Of a DNA stretch of 64,000 bases, positions 18,590-25,936 are shown piece by piece (the stretch's first letter is position 1; every line of letters starts with the position of its first letter). This DNA is from Citrifermentans bemidjiense Bem (lineage in GTDB: Bacteria; Desulfobacterota; Desulfuromonadia; Geobacterales; Geobacteraceae). The notes under the pieces are model-generated. The model did not search any database and was not told the DNA's origin. It worked only from the letters and a program-made list of their open reading frames with translations. Position numbers and translations under genes: made by a program. The stretch is from NCBI RefSeq assembly GCF_000020725.1, contig NC_011146.1, positions 1,797,501-1,861,500 of the forward strand, read 5' to 3'.

Positions 18590-19070
18590 GCCGGAAGCGT
18601 TCCACAATCGACAGCGATGGCGTTTTTTCGCCCCAAGCGAGTCGGGGCGAGTTTAAAAAAAATAAAAATGGGACGCGGATGAATCTGAAACACCATGACA
18701 GGAGGGTGATCGGACCTTCTCTCATTGGATTATCGGATTGCAGCTCCGTGCCCCATTTTTTTGGAGCGCTATATCTTCATACTTGCTTATGCTGTTTTCT
18801 TACACAGATCGCGGGGGCGCCTTTACTTCATGTACCTCCGCCATACGTTGTGGGAAGAAATTTTTTCAACCAAATTGTCGATAGTTATGTCGGGCGAAGT
18901 CTTCGTCATCGGTCAATGGACGGGCGTGCGGAGCGGGAATTGCAGTTCCCCGCAGATGTTTACTCGGGGAGGTATACCTGACTGACGTGCTGTAGTTATA
19001 AGCGCGTTTTGGGGTTTTCTTTCTATCAGCTCTGCGCTATGATACCCGGACTAATTAGAAGGGAGGGTCT
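18590..19070. other. 480-base spacer upstream of nifU
   Basis: It holds a short stem TCGCCCC/GGGGCGA (18628-18634 with 18644-18650) just after the mutase gene without a good T tract, and an inverted repeat GCGGGAA/TTCCCCGC near 18933-18952. Two short frames at 18679-18985 have no ribosome site or recognisable domain and I do not call them. A candidate regulatory site before nifU is listed separately. Confidence 0.5.
19038..19066 (+). promoter_or_regulatory. Candidate -10 element and IscR-like operator before nifU
   Basis: TATGAT at 19038-19043 overlaps ATACCCGGACTAATTAG and a downstream GAAGGG, which resembles the partly palindromic type 1 IscR site (ATA-purine/pyrimidine-GACT-A/T-rich core). 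The right half is degenerate. It lies 5-30 bases before the nifU start, where an Fe-S sensing repressor would act. Found by eye. Confidence 0.35.
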
Positions 19071-19925
19071 ATGTGGGACTACACAGATAAAGTTAAAGAA
19101 CATTTCCTCAACCCCCGGAACGTGGGAGAGATTACCGATGCGGATGCGGTTGGCGAGGTGGGCAGCCTGGCCTGCGGCGACGCGCTTAAGCTGTTCATAA
19201 AGCTGGACGAGAAAAAAGAACGGATCGTCGATGCCAGGTTCCAGACCTTTGGTTGCGGCAGCGCCATCGCGTCTTCTTCCGCCCTCACCGAGATGGTGAA
19301 GGGGAAGACCCTGGACGAGGCGCTGCAGATCAGCAACCAGGAGATCGCCGATTTCCTTGGGGGGCTCCCCGAGGAGAAGATGCACTGCTCGGTCATGGGG
19401 CAGGAGGCGCTCGAGGTCGCCATCGCCAAATACCGCGGCGTCGAGGCGCCCAAGCACGGACACGACCACGTCGAGACCGAGGGTGAGATCGTCTGCAAGT
19501 GCTTCGGCCTGACAGATATCTTCCTCAAGAAGGTCATCTCCTCCAACAAACTGCACACCGCCGAACAGGTGACCCACTTCACCAAGGCGGGCGGCGCCTG
19601 CGGCGGCTGCATCCCGAAGATCAAGGAGCTGATCGCCGAGGTAATGGGCGAGGAGAAGAAGGCCGCGCCGGAGAGGCCGACGAAGCTCACCAACCTGAAG
19701 AAGATGCAGTTGATCCAGGAGACCCTGGAGAACGAGATCCGTCCCCAGCTTTGGGCCGACGGCGGCGACCTCGAACTGATCGACATCGACGGTGCCAACG
19801 TGCAGGTCGCCTTCCGCAAGGCATGCGCCGGCTGCGCCTCTTCCGGCAACACCGCGAAATTTGTCGAGCAGAAGCTGCGTGAGATGGTTTCTCCTGACAT
19901 CACCGTGCAGGAGGTTCAGGGATGA
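19071..19925 (+). CDS. nifU: Fe-S cluster scaffold NifU
   Basis: A 284-residue three-domain NifU. The IscU-type scaffold occupies about residues 1-125 with ligands Cys35, Cys62 and Cys106. A BFD-like [2Fe-2S] domain follows (Cys142, Cys144, Cys177, Cys180). The C-terminal NifU domain has the CAGC pair (Cys252, Cys255). It assembles Fe-S clusters from sulfur supplied by NifS, whose gene overlaps it by 4 bases. In Geobacter-like organisms this pair serves general Fe-S supply, consistent with the formate dehydrogenase genes nearby. Confidence 0.95.
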   Translation: MWDYTDKVKEHFLNPRNVGEITDADAVGEVGSLACGDALKLFIKLDEKKERIVDARFQTFGCGSAIASSSALTEMVKGKTLDEALQISNQEIADFLGGLPEEKMHCSVMGQEALEVAIAKYRGVEAPKHGHDHVETEGEIVCKCFGLTDIFLKKVISSNKLHTAEQVTHFTKAGGACGGCIPKIKELIAEVMGEEKKAAPERPTKLTNLKKMQLIQETLENEIRPQLWADGGDLELIDIDGANVQVAFRKACAGCASSGNTAKFVEQKLREMVSPDITVQEVQG

Positions 19926-21091
19926 AAGAGATCTATCTTGACAACAACGCCACCACCAGGGTGGACGAGCGGGTTTTCGAGGAGATGCGTCCCTATTTCT
20001 GCGAGCTGTACGGCAACCCGAGCTCAATGCACTTCTTCGGCGGTCAGGTGCAAAAGAAAGTGGACGAGGCACGCAGCCGCGTCGCCGCGCTTCTGGGTGC
20101 GCTCCCCGACGAGATCGTCTTCACCGCCTGCGGGACCGAGAGCGACAACGCCGCCATTCGTTCCGCGCTGGAGGTCTTCCCCGAGAAGCGCCACATCATA
20201 ACCAGCCGTGTCGAGCACCCCGCGGTGCTCACCCAGTGCCGCAACCTCACCAAGCGCGGTTACCGGGTCACCGAACTGAACGTGGACGGCAACGGGCAAC
20301 TCGACCTCAAGGAACTCGAGGCGGCGCTGGATGACGATACCGTCATCGTCTCCCTCATGTACGCCAACAACGAGACCGGCGTCATCTTCCCCATCGAGGA
20401 AGCCGCCAAGATGGTGAAGGCAAAGGGCGCGCTCTTCCACACCGACGCGGTTCAGGCCGTGGGCAAGATCCCGCTCAACATGGCTGAATCCGCCATCGAC
20501 CTGCTTTCCCTCTCCGGGCACAAGCTGCACGCCCCCAAAGGGGTAGGCGTTCTTTACGTGCGCCGCGGCACGCCGTTCCGTCCGCTTCTGGTCGGCGGGC
20601 ACCAGGAGCGCGGACGCAGGGCGGGGACCGAGAACACCGCCTCCATCATCGCCATGGGCAAGGCCTGCGAGCTTGCCCACCTGCACATGCCCGAGGAAGC
20701 GGGGCGCGTGCGCGAGATGCGCGACAGGCTGGAGCGCGAACTGACCGCGCTCATCCCCAACACCAGGATCAACGGCGGCGGCACCAACCGCCTCCCCAAC
20801 ACCCTTTCCATCGCCATGGAGTTCGTGGAAGGGGAGGGGATACTGCTGCTCCTCTCCGAGAAGGGAATCTGCGCCTCCTCCGGCAGTGCCTGCACCTCGG
20901 GCTCCCTCGAGCCGTCCCACGTGCTGCGCGCTATGGGCGTTCCCTTTACCTGCGCCCACGGCTCCATCCGCTTCTCGCTTTCCAGGTTTACCACCGACGC
21001 CGAGATCGATGCCGTGATCAAGGAACTCCCCCCGATCATCAGCCGCCTGCGCCAGATGTCGCCGTTTGGCAGGGAGTTCCTGAACAAGTAG
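19922..21091 (+). CDS. nifS: Cysteine desulfurase NifS
   Basis: A 389-residue PLP enzyme that takes sulfur from L-cysteine to give alanine and an enzyme persulfide. It opens with YLDNNATTRVDERV; PLP binds Lys201 in SGHKLHAPKG, and the persulfide Cys324 is in SSGSACTSG. It is coupled to nifU. A second homologous domain is fused to a molybdoenzyme at 38288-41707. Confidence 0.95.
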   Translation: MKEIYLDNNATTRVDERVFEEMRPYFCELYGNPSSMHFFGGQVQKKVDEARSRVAALLGALPDEIVFTACGTESDNAAIRSALEVFPEKRHIITSRVEHPAVLTQCRNLTKRGYRVTELNVDGNGQLDLKELEAALDDDTVIVSLMYANNETGVIFPIEEAAKMVKAKGALFHTDAVQAVGKIPLNMAESAIDLLSLSGHKLHAPKGVGVLYVRRGTPFRPLLVGGHQERGRRAGTENTASIIAMGKACELAHLHMPEEAGRVREMRDRLERELTALIPNTRINGGGTNRLPNTLSIAMEFVEGEGILLLLSEKGICASSGSACTSGSLEPSHVLRAMGVPFTCAHGSIRFSLSRFTTDAEIDAVIKELPPIISRLRQMSPFGREFLNK

Positions 21092-21118
21092 GACCCCGCT
21101 GTCAGATTCATAATGACC

Positions 21119-21151
21119 AAGGGGTGAGCGACTTTCGCTCACCCCTTTATT
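21119..21151 (+). terminator. Terminator after nifS
   Basis: A perfect 13-bp stem (21119-21131 with 21135-21147; AAGGGGTGAGCGA) with a CTT loop and T-rich tail. Confidence 0.88.
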
Positions 21152-21219
21152 TATGCTCTATTAGCGAACGGTGTTGGTACCACACTGGCCTTGCTGGAGA
21201 GAGAGGGTGCGCGGCAGAA

Positions 21220-21326
21220 GGGACTGGCTCCGTTAGGTGCCTGTCCCTCTAGTGGAACGCTCCTTTCAGCTCAGCCACCTTCCCCAAAGCTCTAAGGGGA
21301 CAGGCACCTGGCGGAGCCAGTCCCCT
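21220..21326. repeat. Inverted pair of REP-like elements
   Basis: The unit at 21220-21248 (GGGACTGGCTCCG...GGTGCCTGTCCC) recurs in reverse complement at 21295-21326 with about three mismatches. Each unit also holds an internal imperfect dyad. The rest of the 21092-21414 spacer contains only the nifS terminator and unremarkable sequence. Confidence 0.7.
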
Positions 21327-21414
21327 CCTTCGGGAAAGGGCTCTAAGGTGGGAAACACCTACCGACTAAGCATCAAGACGCCGCAAGTGCGGCGAATAAA
21401 TATCGGATGGAACA

Positions 21415-22872
21415 GTGAATATCGTTTTGCAGGACGCAGTAGCCAAGATACACAACGGGAAAAACCTGGAAGGGATCACCTTCAACATTGAAGCGGACGA
21501 GCAATGGGCCATCATCGGGGCCAACGGTTCGGGGAAATCGGCGCTGGGGAAACTCCTCTGCGGCGAACTGAAGGTCGCTTCCGGCATCTGCCGCATCCCG
21601 GCCAAAGCCGGGTACGTCTCCTTCGAGAAGATCGACGAGCTCCTGGAAACGGAACGCTACAACGACGACTCCGACTTTCTCGGTTACGTCACCCAAGGCA
21701 CACCGGTGGCCAAGTTCATCCTCTCCGGCTCCCAGGCCGACGAGGCGACGCTGCTCGAACTCGCCCAGGAGATGGAGTTCACCGGCATCCTGGAGCGGGG
21801 CATCAAGTTCCTCTCCACCGGAGAGATGCGCAAGGTCTTGATCTGCAAATCCCTGTTGCTGGAACCGGAGCTGCTTGTGCTGGACGAGCCGTTCGACGGG
21901 TTGGACCAGCATTCCTGCGAAGTGCTGCGCACCCTTATCAGCCGCTGCATCGGGCGCGGCATCCGGGTGATCCTGCTCCTGAACCGCTTCAGCGAGATCG
22001 TCCCCGAAATCACGCACGTGGCTTACCTGAAAGAGTGCCGCATCTTCATGAGCGGCACCAAGAACGGGATGCTCGATTCCGAGGCGCTGCGCCGGTTCCA
22101 CGCCTTTCATTACACCCTTCCCGATCGGTTACCGGAGATAGATTGCGCGCACCGCCCTGAGCCGCTTCCGGCTGGGGTGCCGCTAGTCGAGATGAAGGAC
22201 GTGAAAGTCTCTTACGGCGGGAAACCGATTCTGTCCGGGCTTTCCTGGACCGTATCGCCCGGGGAGCACTGGAAGATAACGGGGCCGAACGGCTCGGGGA
22301 AATCCACTTTGCTGAGCCTCGTCAGCGGGGACAACACCCAGGCCTACGCCAACGACATCGCTCTTTTCGGCAGGAAGCGGGGGACCGGCGAGACGGTCTG
22401 GGACATCAAGAAGCGGATCGGTTTGGTTTCCACTACGCTGCAGCAGGATTACCGGGTAGGTGGTTCCGCCAAGATGGTGGTTATCTCCGGATTCTTCGAC
22501 TCCATCGGCGTCTATTCAGACCCTTCCCCCAGGCAGCTCGAAATCGCCCAGGAATGGCTGGAACTGCTGCACATGAACCACCGCGCCGGCGACACCTTCC
22601 GCGAGCTCTCTTACGGCGAGCAGAGGCTGGTACTTTTGGCCCGGGCTATGGTGAAGCAGCCGGACCTGTTGATCCTGGATGAACCGTGCCAGGGACTGGA
22701 CGACGTGAACCGGGAGATGGTGCTGAAGCTGGTGGATCACCTGGGAAGGACGGGGGACACCCAGATCCTCTACGTGAACCATCACTCCGAGGACCGGATT
22801 CCCTGCATCGCCAACCACATGGAACTGGTCCCCGCCGCAGGCGGCGGCTACACCGGCAAGATCGTCCATTGA
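21415..22872 (+). CDS. ABC ATPase with two nucleotide-binding domains (ModF-like)
   Basis: A 485-residue protein without membrane segments. Two tandem ABC domains are present: Walker A GANGSGKSA at about residue 38, signature FLSTGEMRK and Walker B LLVLDEPFDG in the first; GPNGSGKSTL, LSYGEQRLVL and LLILDEPCQG in the second. The architecture matches ModF, a cytosolic molybdenum-linked ATPase, and mobA, fdhE and a formate dehydrogenase follow on the other strand. No transporter membrane gene is adjacent. The start is GTG. The ModF role is inferred from architecture and context. Confidence 0.8.
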   Translation: MNIVLQDAVAKIHNGKNLEGITFNIEADEQWAIIGANGSGKSALGKLLCGELKVASGICRIPAKAGYVSFEKIDELLETERYNDDSDFLGYVTQGTPVAKFILSGSQADEATLLELAQEMEFTGILERGIKFLSTGEMRKVLICKSLLLEPELLVLDEPFDGLDQHSCEVLRTLISRCIGRGIRVILLLNRFSEIVPEITHVAYLKECRIFMSGTKNGMLDSEALRRFHAFHYTLPDRLPEIDCAHRPEPLPAGVPLVEMKDVKVSYGGKPILSGLSWTVSPGEHWKITGPNGSGKSTLLSLVSGDNTQAYANDIALFGRKRGTGETVWDIKKRIGLVSTTLQQDYRVGGSAKMVVISGFFDSIGVYSDPSPRQLEIAQEWLELLHMNHRAGDTFRELSYGEQRLVLLARAMVKQPDLLILDEPCQGLDDVNREMVLKLVDHLGRTGDTQILYVNHHSEDRIPCIANHMELVPAAGGGYTGKIVH

Positions 22873-22892
22873 GATAGACGCGGTTCATTCCG

Positions 22893-22932
22893 TTTCCAGC
22901 TCTCCCCCTCCCTTGACGGGAGGGGGAGACAC
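22893..22932. terminator. GC-rich hairpin between convergent genes
   Basis: CTCCCCCTCCC pairs with GGGAGGGGGAG around a short loop at about 22903-22930. It lacks a T tract on either side; it may slow transcription from both directions or be a dispersed repeat. Confidence 0.4.
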
Positions 22933-22977
22933 TTCGTTCGAGCACCGGCCTCAAATGAAGCAACGGGTGAGAGATCC

Positions 22978-23652
22978 CTATCCTGCGACGGTCATAGCGC
23001 CGCTCGTCGGGGTGTAGAGCCGGCAAAACGCGCGCTCCTCTTCTCTAAGGGCGAAGTAGTCGTCAGGCGTGTTGATGTTCTTGAAGGAGTCGAAGCTGGG
23101 GTCGATGCGCGCTACCTCATCCGGCGTTACATCCCAGACCCGTACCTCCGGAAAGAACGAGACGATGCGCCGCCTCCCGGCGTCAAGCGAGCGTTCCATC
23201 GCCGGGAGACACCCTTTCCCGTACAGCGCGTGCAGCGGCTCCGCCCCCTTCTCTCCGTGCGGGATCACCACGTCCCCCCGGTCCCGGCACCCCGCCAGCA
23301 TGGCAATCAGCTCCGGGTTCAGGTACGGCATGTCGCACGCAACAGCAAAGATGTACGGGGTCCGGCTCTGCTGCAGCCCGGCGTGCAACCCCGCCAGGGT
23401 CCCCATCCCTGGGTAGAGGTCAGCTCCCTTCCTGCAGGGGAGAAAGTCGTACTGCTCCGGCGTGTTGGTGACCAGCAGCACGTCGTCGAAAAGCTCTCCG
23501 AGCAGGCGGTGGATCGACTCGATGAAGCGTCCGCCCCGGTAGGGGAGCAGGGCCTTGTTGCTCCCCATGCGGCTGGAGACCCCCCCCGCCAGGATGACCC
23601 CGGTGATACCGCCCGCGGCGACCTGCCGTCTTGTTGCTCCTGTCTTCTTCAT
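22978..23652 (-). CDS. mobA: Molybdenum cofactor guanylyltransferase
   Basis: A 224-residue enzyme that adds GMP to Mo-molybdopterin, forming the bis-guanine-dinucleotide cofactor of formate dehydrogenase. The nucleotide loop GVILAGGVSSRMGSNKALL (from about residue 18) and the metal-binding ACDMPYL are present. It is 12 bases downstream of fdhE on the same strand, at the end of the formate dehydrogenase operon. The fused molybdoenzyme at 38288 should need the same cofactor. Confidence 0.92.
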   Translation of the reverse strand: MKKTGATRRQVAAGGITGVILAGGVSSRMGSNKALLPYRGGRFIESIHRLLGELFDDVLLVTNTPEQYDFLPCRKGADLYPGMGTLAGLHAGLQQSRTPYIFAVACDMPYLNPELIAMLAGCRDRGDVVIPHGEKGAEPLHALYGKGCLPAMERSLDAGRRRIVSFFPEVRVWDVTPDEVARIDPSFDSFKNINTPDDYFALREEERAFCRLYTPTSGAMTVAG

Positions 23653-23664
23653 AAGATGTCCTTT

Positions 23665-24534
23665 CTACTTGCCCCGTACGAACCCTTCTCTGGACGCCAG
23701 CAGGTCCAGGTGGATGGTCAGCAGATCCTCCACCTCCAGCGGCACCTCGCTCCCACCCTTCCTTGTGTCGCGCGTCTTGATGTACCTGCTGCAAGCCCGG
23801 CAGGTATCGACCCGGGTCGCCCCCTCGCCTGCGGTGAAGTAGGAGAGCTGTTGCGGGTCTTCGCAGCCGCAGGACGGGCACTTGATCCTGCGGAAGGACC
23901 AGCTGTAGCTGCAGGTCGAGCAGCAGAGGCGGCGCTCCCCTTCGTCGCCTGAGAGCTCTGCCATGGCCGGACGCGCGCCGCAAACGGGGCAGATGCTTTC
24001 GTGCCACCCGGGGAAGGCCCCCGCGCCGAGCACGGCGGCGCAAGGTTCCAGCGCTGCCTTCAGCGGAATCTCCAGGATGTACTCAAGAAGCGCTCCCGGC
24101 ACACCAAGTGCCAGGGAAGCCTCGTCCAGCGGGGCGCGGCGCCGCTCCAATATGGCCGCCAGCATAGGCTCCGGGTCGAGCTTCCCGGATTGCAACGCCT
24201 CCCCGATATTCCGTAGCGCCGCCGCCCCCTCCGTGCTCTCCGCCTCCAGCACCGTCACCAAACCGGCCAGGAAGGTGACCAGCGTCAACCGGTCCACCCT
24301 CAGCTCCGAGGGGGAGATGAGCGGGAAGCCGTTCGAGCTTCTTTGCTCCTGATCCACTCCGGCCAGTTCGACCCCGATGCCGGTGCCTCCTTCGTGCTGC
24401 AACTGGTAGTGGTAGACCGCCGCGAAGAACGGCGCGATGGCCGCATATTCCGGCGCCCGGTGCACCGCGCTCTGCAGCGCCTCGATTTTCCTCTCCGTGC
24501 TGTACATTTCCGGCTCCTGTCTGTGTGGTCTCAA
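23665..24534 (-). CDS. fdhE: Formate dehydrogenase accessory protein FdhE
   Basis: A 289-residue protein. FdhE proteins are rubredoxin-like and needed for activity of respiratory formate dehydrogenases. Four CxxC pairs are visible in the C-terminal half: CPVCGARP, CCSTCSYSW, CPSCGCED and CRACSRYI. It lies 3 bases after the cytochrome b gene, within the fdn operon. Confidence 0.92.
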   Translation of the reverse strand: MRPHRQEPEMYSTERKIEALQSAVHRAPEYAAIAPFFAAVYHYQLQHEGGTGIGVELAGVDQEQRSSNGFPLISPSELRVDRLTLVTFLAGLVTVLEAESTEGAAALRNIGEALQSGKLDPEPMLAAILERRRAPLDEASLALGVPGALLEYILEIPLKAALEPCAAVLGAGAFPGWHESICPVCGARPAMAELSGDEGERRLCCSTCSYSWSFRRIKCPSCGCEDPQQLSYFTAGEGATRVDTCRACSRYIKTRDTRKGGSEVPLEVEDLLTIHLDLLASREGFVRGK

Positions 24535-24537
24535 GGT

Positions 24538-25152
24538 TTATTTCCCGCCGGTCCGCTCCCGGTACCATCTCGGATGGTGATGACGCGCCCAATCCTTGCG
24601 GACGTCTCCGTAGAGCATCCCCTGTACCGTCCCCGGGTTGCCGATGGTGGCCAGGTAGACGTGCAGCACCATGAACATGATGGAACCCACGAACATCAGC
24701 CCGTGCAGCATCAGCGAGATCTGCACGATCCAGCGCGGGAAAGCTGTGGGGACCCAGATGAAGAGGCCGGTGATCCCCAATACCAGGGTGGCTACCGCTA
24801 TGAACAGGGCGAACATCTTCTGCCCCGGGTTGTACCTGCCGATGTGGAAATGATGCGGCTCGCGTGAGAGGTAGCCCCCCGCCTTCCTGAACCACTCCAT
24901 GTCGTTGCTGTCGAAGCTGGAGATCTCCGCCCTGTGGTCCAGGTACATATAGGCCGAACTCAGGAAGAAGATGGGGCCGGCGATCTTGTGGATGAGGATC
25001 GCGTTCTGCCCACCGCCGAAGAAGTTGAAGTAGCCGTTGAACAGGCGCGAGAAGAGCCCCACCCCGGAGAGGACCAGGGTGAAGAAGCTCGCGGTCACGA
25101 TCCAATGCAGCACGCGCTGCCGCGTGCTGAAGCGCTCGATGTAGTTACTCAT
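24538..25152 (-). CDS. fdnI: Formate dehydrogenase, cytochrome b556 subunit
   Basis: A 204-residue integral membrane protein with four predicted helices (about 15-35, 52-70, 112-133, 148-168). Histidines in the helices (RVLHWIV, HKIAGP, LMLHGLMF, LHVYLA) fit the haem b ligands. It passes electrons from the beta subunit to the quinone pool. It overlaps the beta-subunit gene by 8 bases. Confidence 0.92.
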   Translation of the reverse strand: MSNYIERFSTRQRVLHWIVTASFFTLVLSGVGLFSRLFNGYFNFFGGGQNAILIHKIAGPIFFLSSAYMYLDHRAEISSFDSNDMEWFRKAGGYLSREPHHFHIGRYNPGQKMFALFIAVATLVLGITGLFIWVPTAFPRWIVQISLMLHGLMFVGSIMFMVLHVYLATIGNPGTVQGMLYGDVRKDWARHHHPRWYRERTGGK

Positions 25153-25933
25153 GACTTCCTCCCTTCTCTTCCGTCTCCTCGGTGCGCTGCGGGCCGACCG
25201 TCACGTAGTGCAGCAGCACCGCGCCGATGCTCCCCCAGAAACCGAGGATGCCCAGCGGTTTGATGACGTCCTTCCAGAGGAAGATCGAGGTGGGTATCTC
25301 CGGTTTCGCCGGCAAACCGTACTGCTCGGGCGGCCCTTCCAGCGCGTAGACCACCCCGAGCCCCAAGAGGTCATCCACCCCGTAGAGCTTTTTCTTGGCG
25401 GCCGTGGCCTTCTTGATCAGGTCGTTGCGGTTGCCGAACTGCAGCGCCTGGGTGGGACACGCCTTGGCGCAGGCGGGGGACATCCCGGCCGCGATCCGGT
25501 CATAGCAGAGATGGCACTTGGCGACCTTGTCGTTGCTGTCGTAGCGCGGGATGTTGAAGGGGCAGGCCGAGACGCAGTACTTGCAGGCGATGCATTTCTC
25601 CTTGTTGAAGACGACGCTCCCTTCCTTGGTCCGGTACAAGGCACCCGGGGAGGGGCAGACCTTGATGCACCCCGCGTCGCCGCAGTGCATGCAGCGCTGG
25701 TTCAAAAACTGCCATACCGTCTGGCCTGAACTCTCCTGCTCGATGAACCGGATGCGGTTGTAGAGCGCCGGGGTCAGGTCGCGCGGGTTCTCGGTGCTCC
25801 CCATGTTGGCGGTTTTGTCCGCCTCAAGTTTGTTCCACTGCTTGCACGCCACCTGGCAGGAGCGGCAGCCGATGCACTTGGAAGTATCGACAAGAAAGCC
25901 TTTACGGCCGCTTTGATTAATAGTGTCGGCCAT
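25145..25933 (-). CDS. fdnH: Formate dehydrogenase, iron-sulfur (beta) subunit
   Basis: A 262-residue protein with four ferredoxin-type cysteine clusters (CIGCRSCQVAC, CMHCGDAGCIKVC, CIACKYCVSAC, CHLC...CAKAC) that relay electrons from FdnG, and a single membrane helix near residues 222-243 that anchors it. The order alpha-beta-gamma-fdhE-mobA is one operon on the minus strand. Confidence 0.94.
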   Translation of the reverse strand: MADTINQSGRKGFLVDTSKCIGCRSCQVACKQWNKLEADKTANMGSTENPRDLTPALYNRIRFIEQESSGQTVWQFLNQRCMHCGDAGCIKVCPSPGALYRTKEGSVVFNKEKCIACKYCVSACPFNIPRYDSNDKVAKCHLCYDRIAAGMSPACAKACPTQALQFGNRNDLIKKATAAKKKLYGVDDLLGLGVVYALEGPPEQYGLPAKPEIPTSIFLWKDVIKPLGILGFWGSIGAVLLHYVTVGPQRTEETEEKGGSHE

Positions 25934-25936
25934 GGC

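Noticed and set aside
18679-18985. Two short overlapping frames before nifU
   Set aside because: No ribosome site and no domain; composition looks non-coding.
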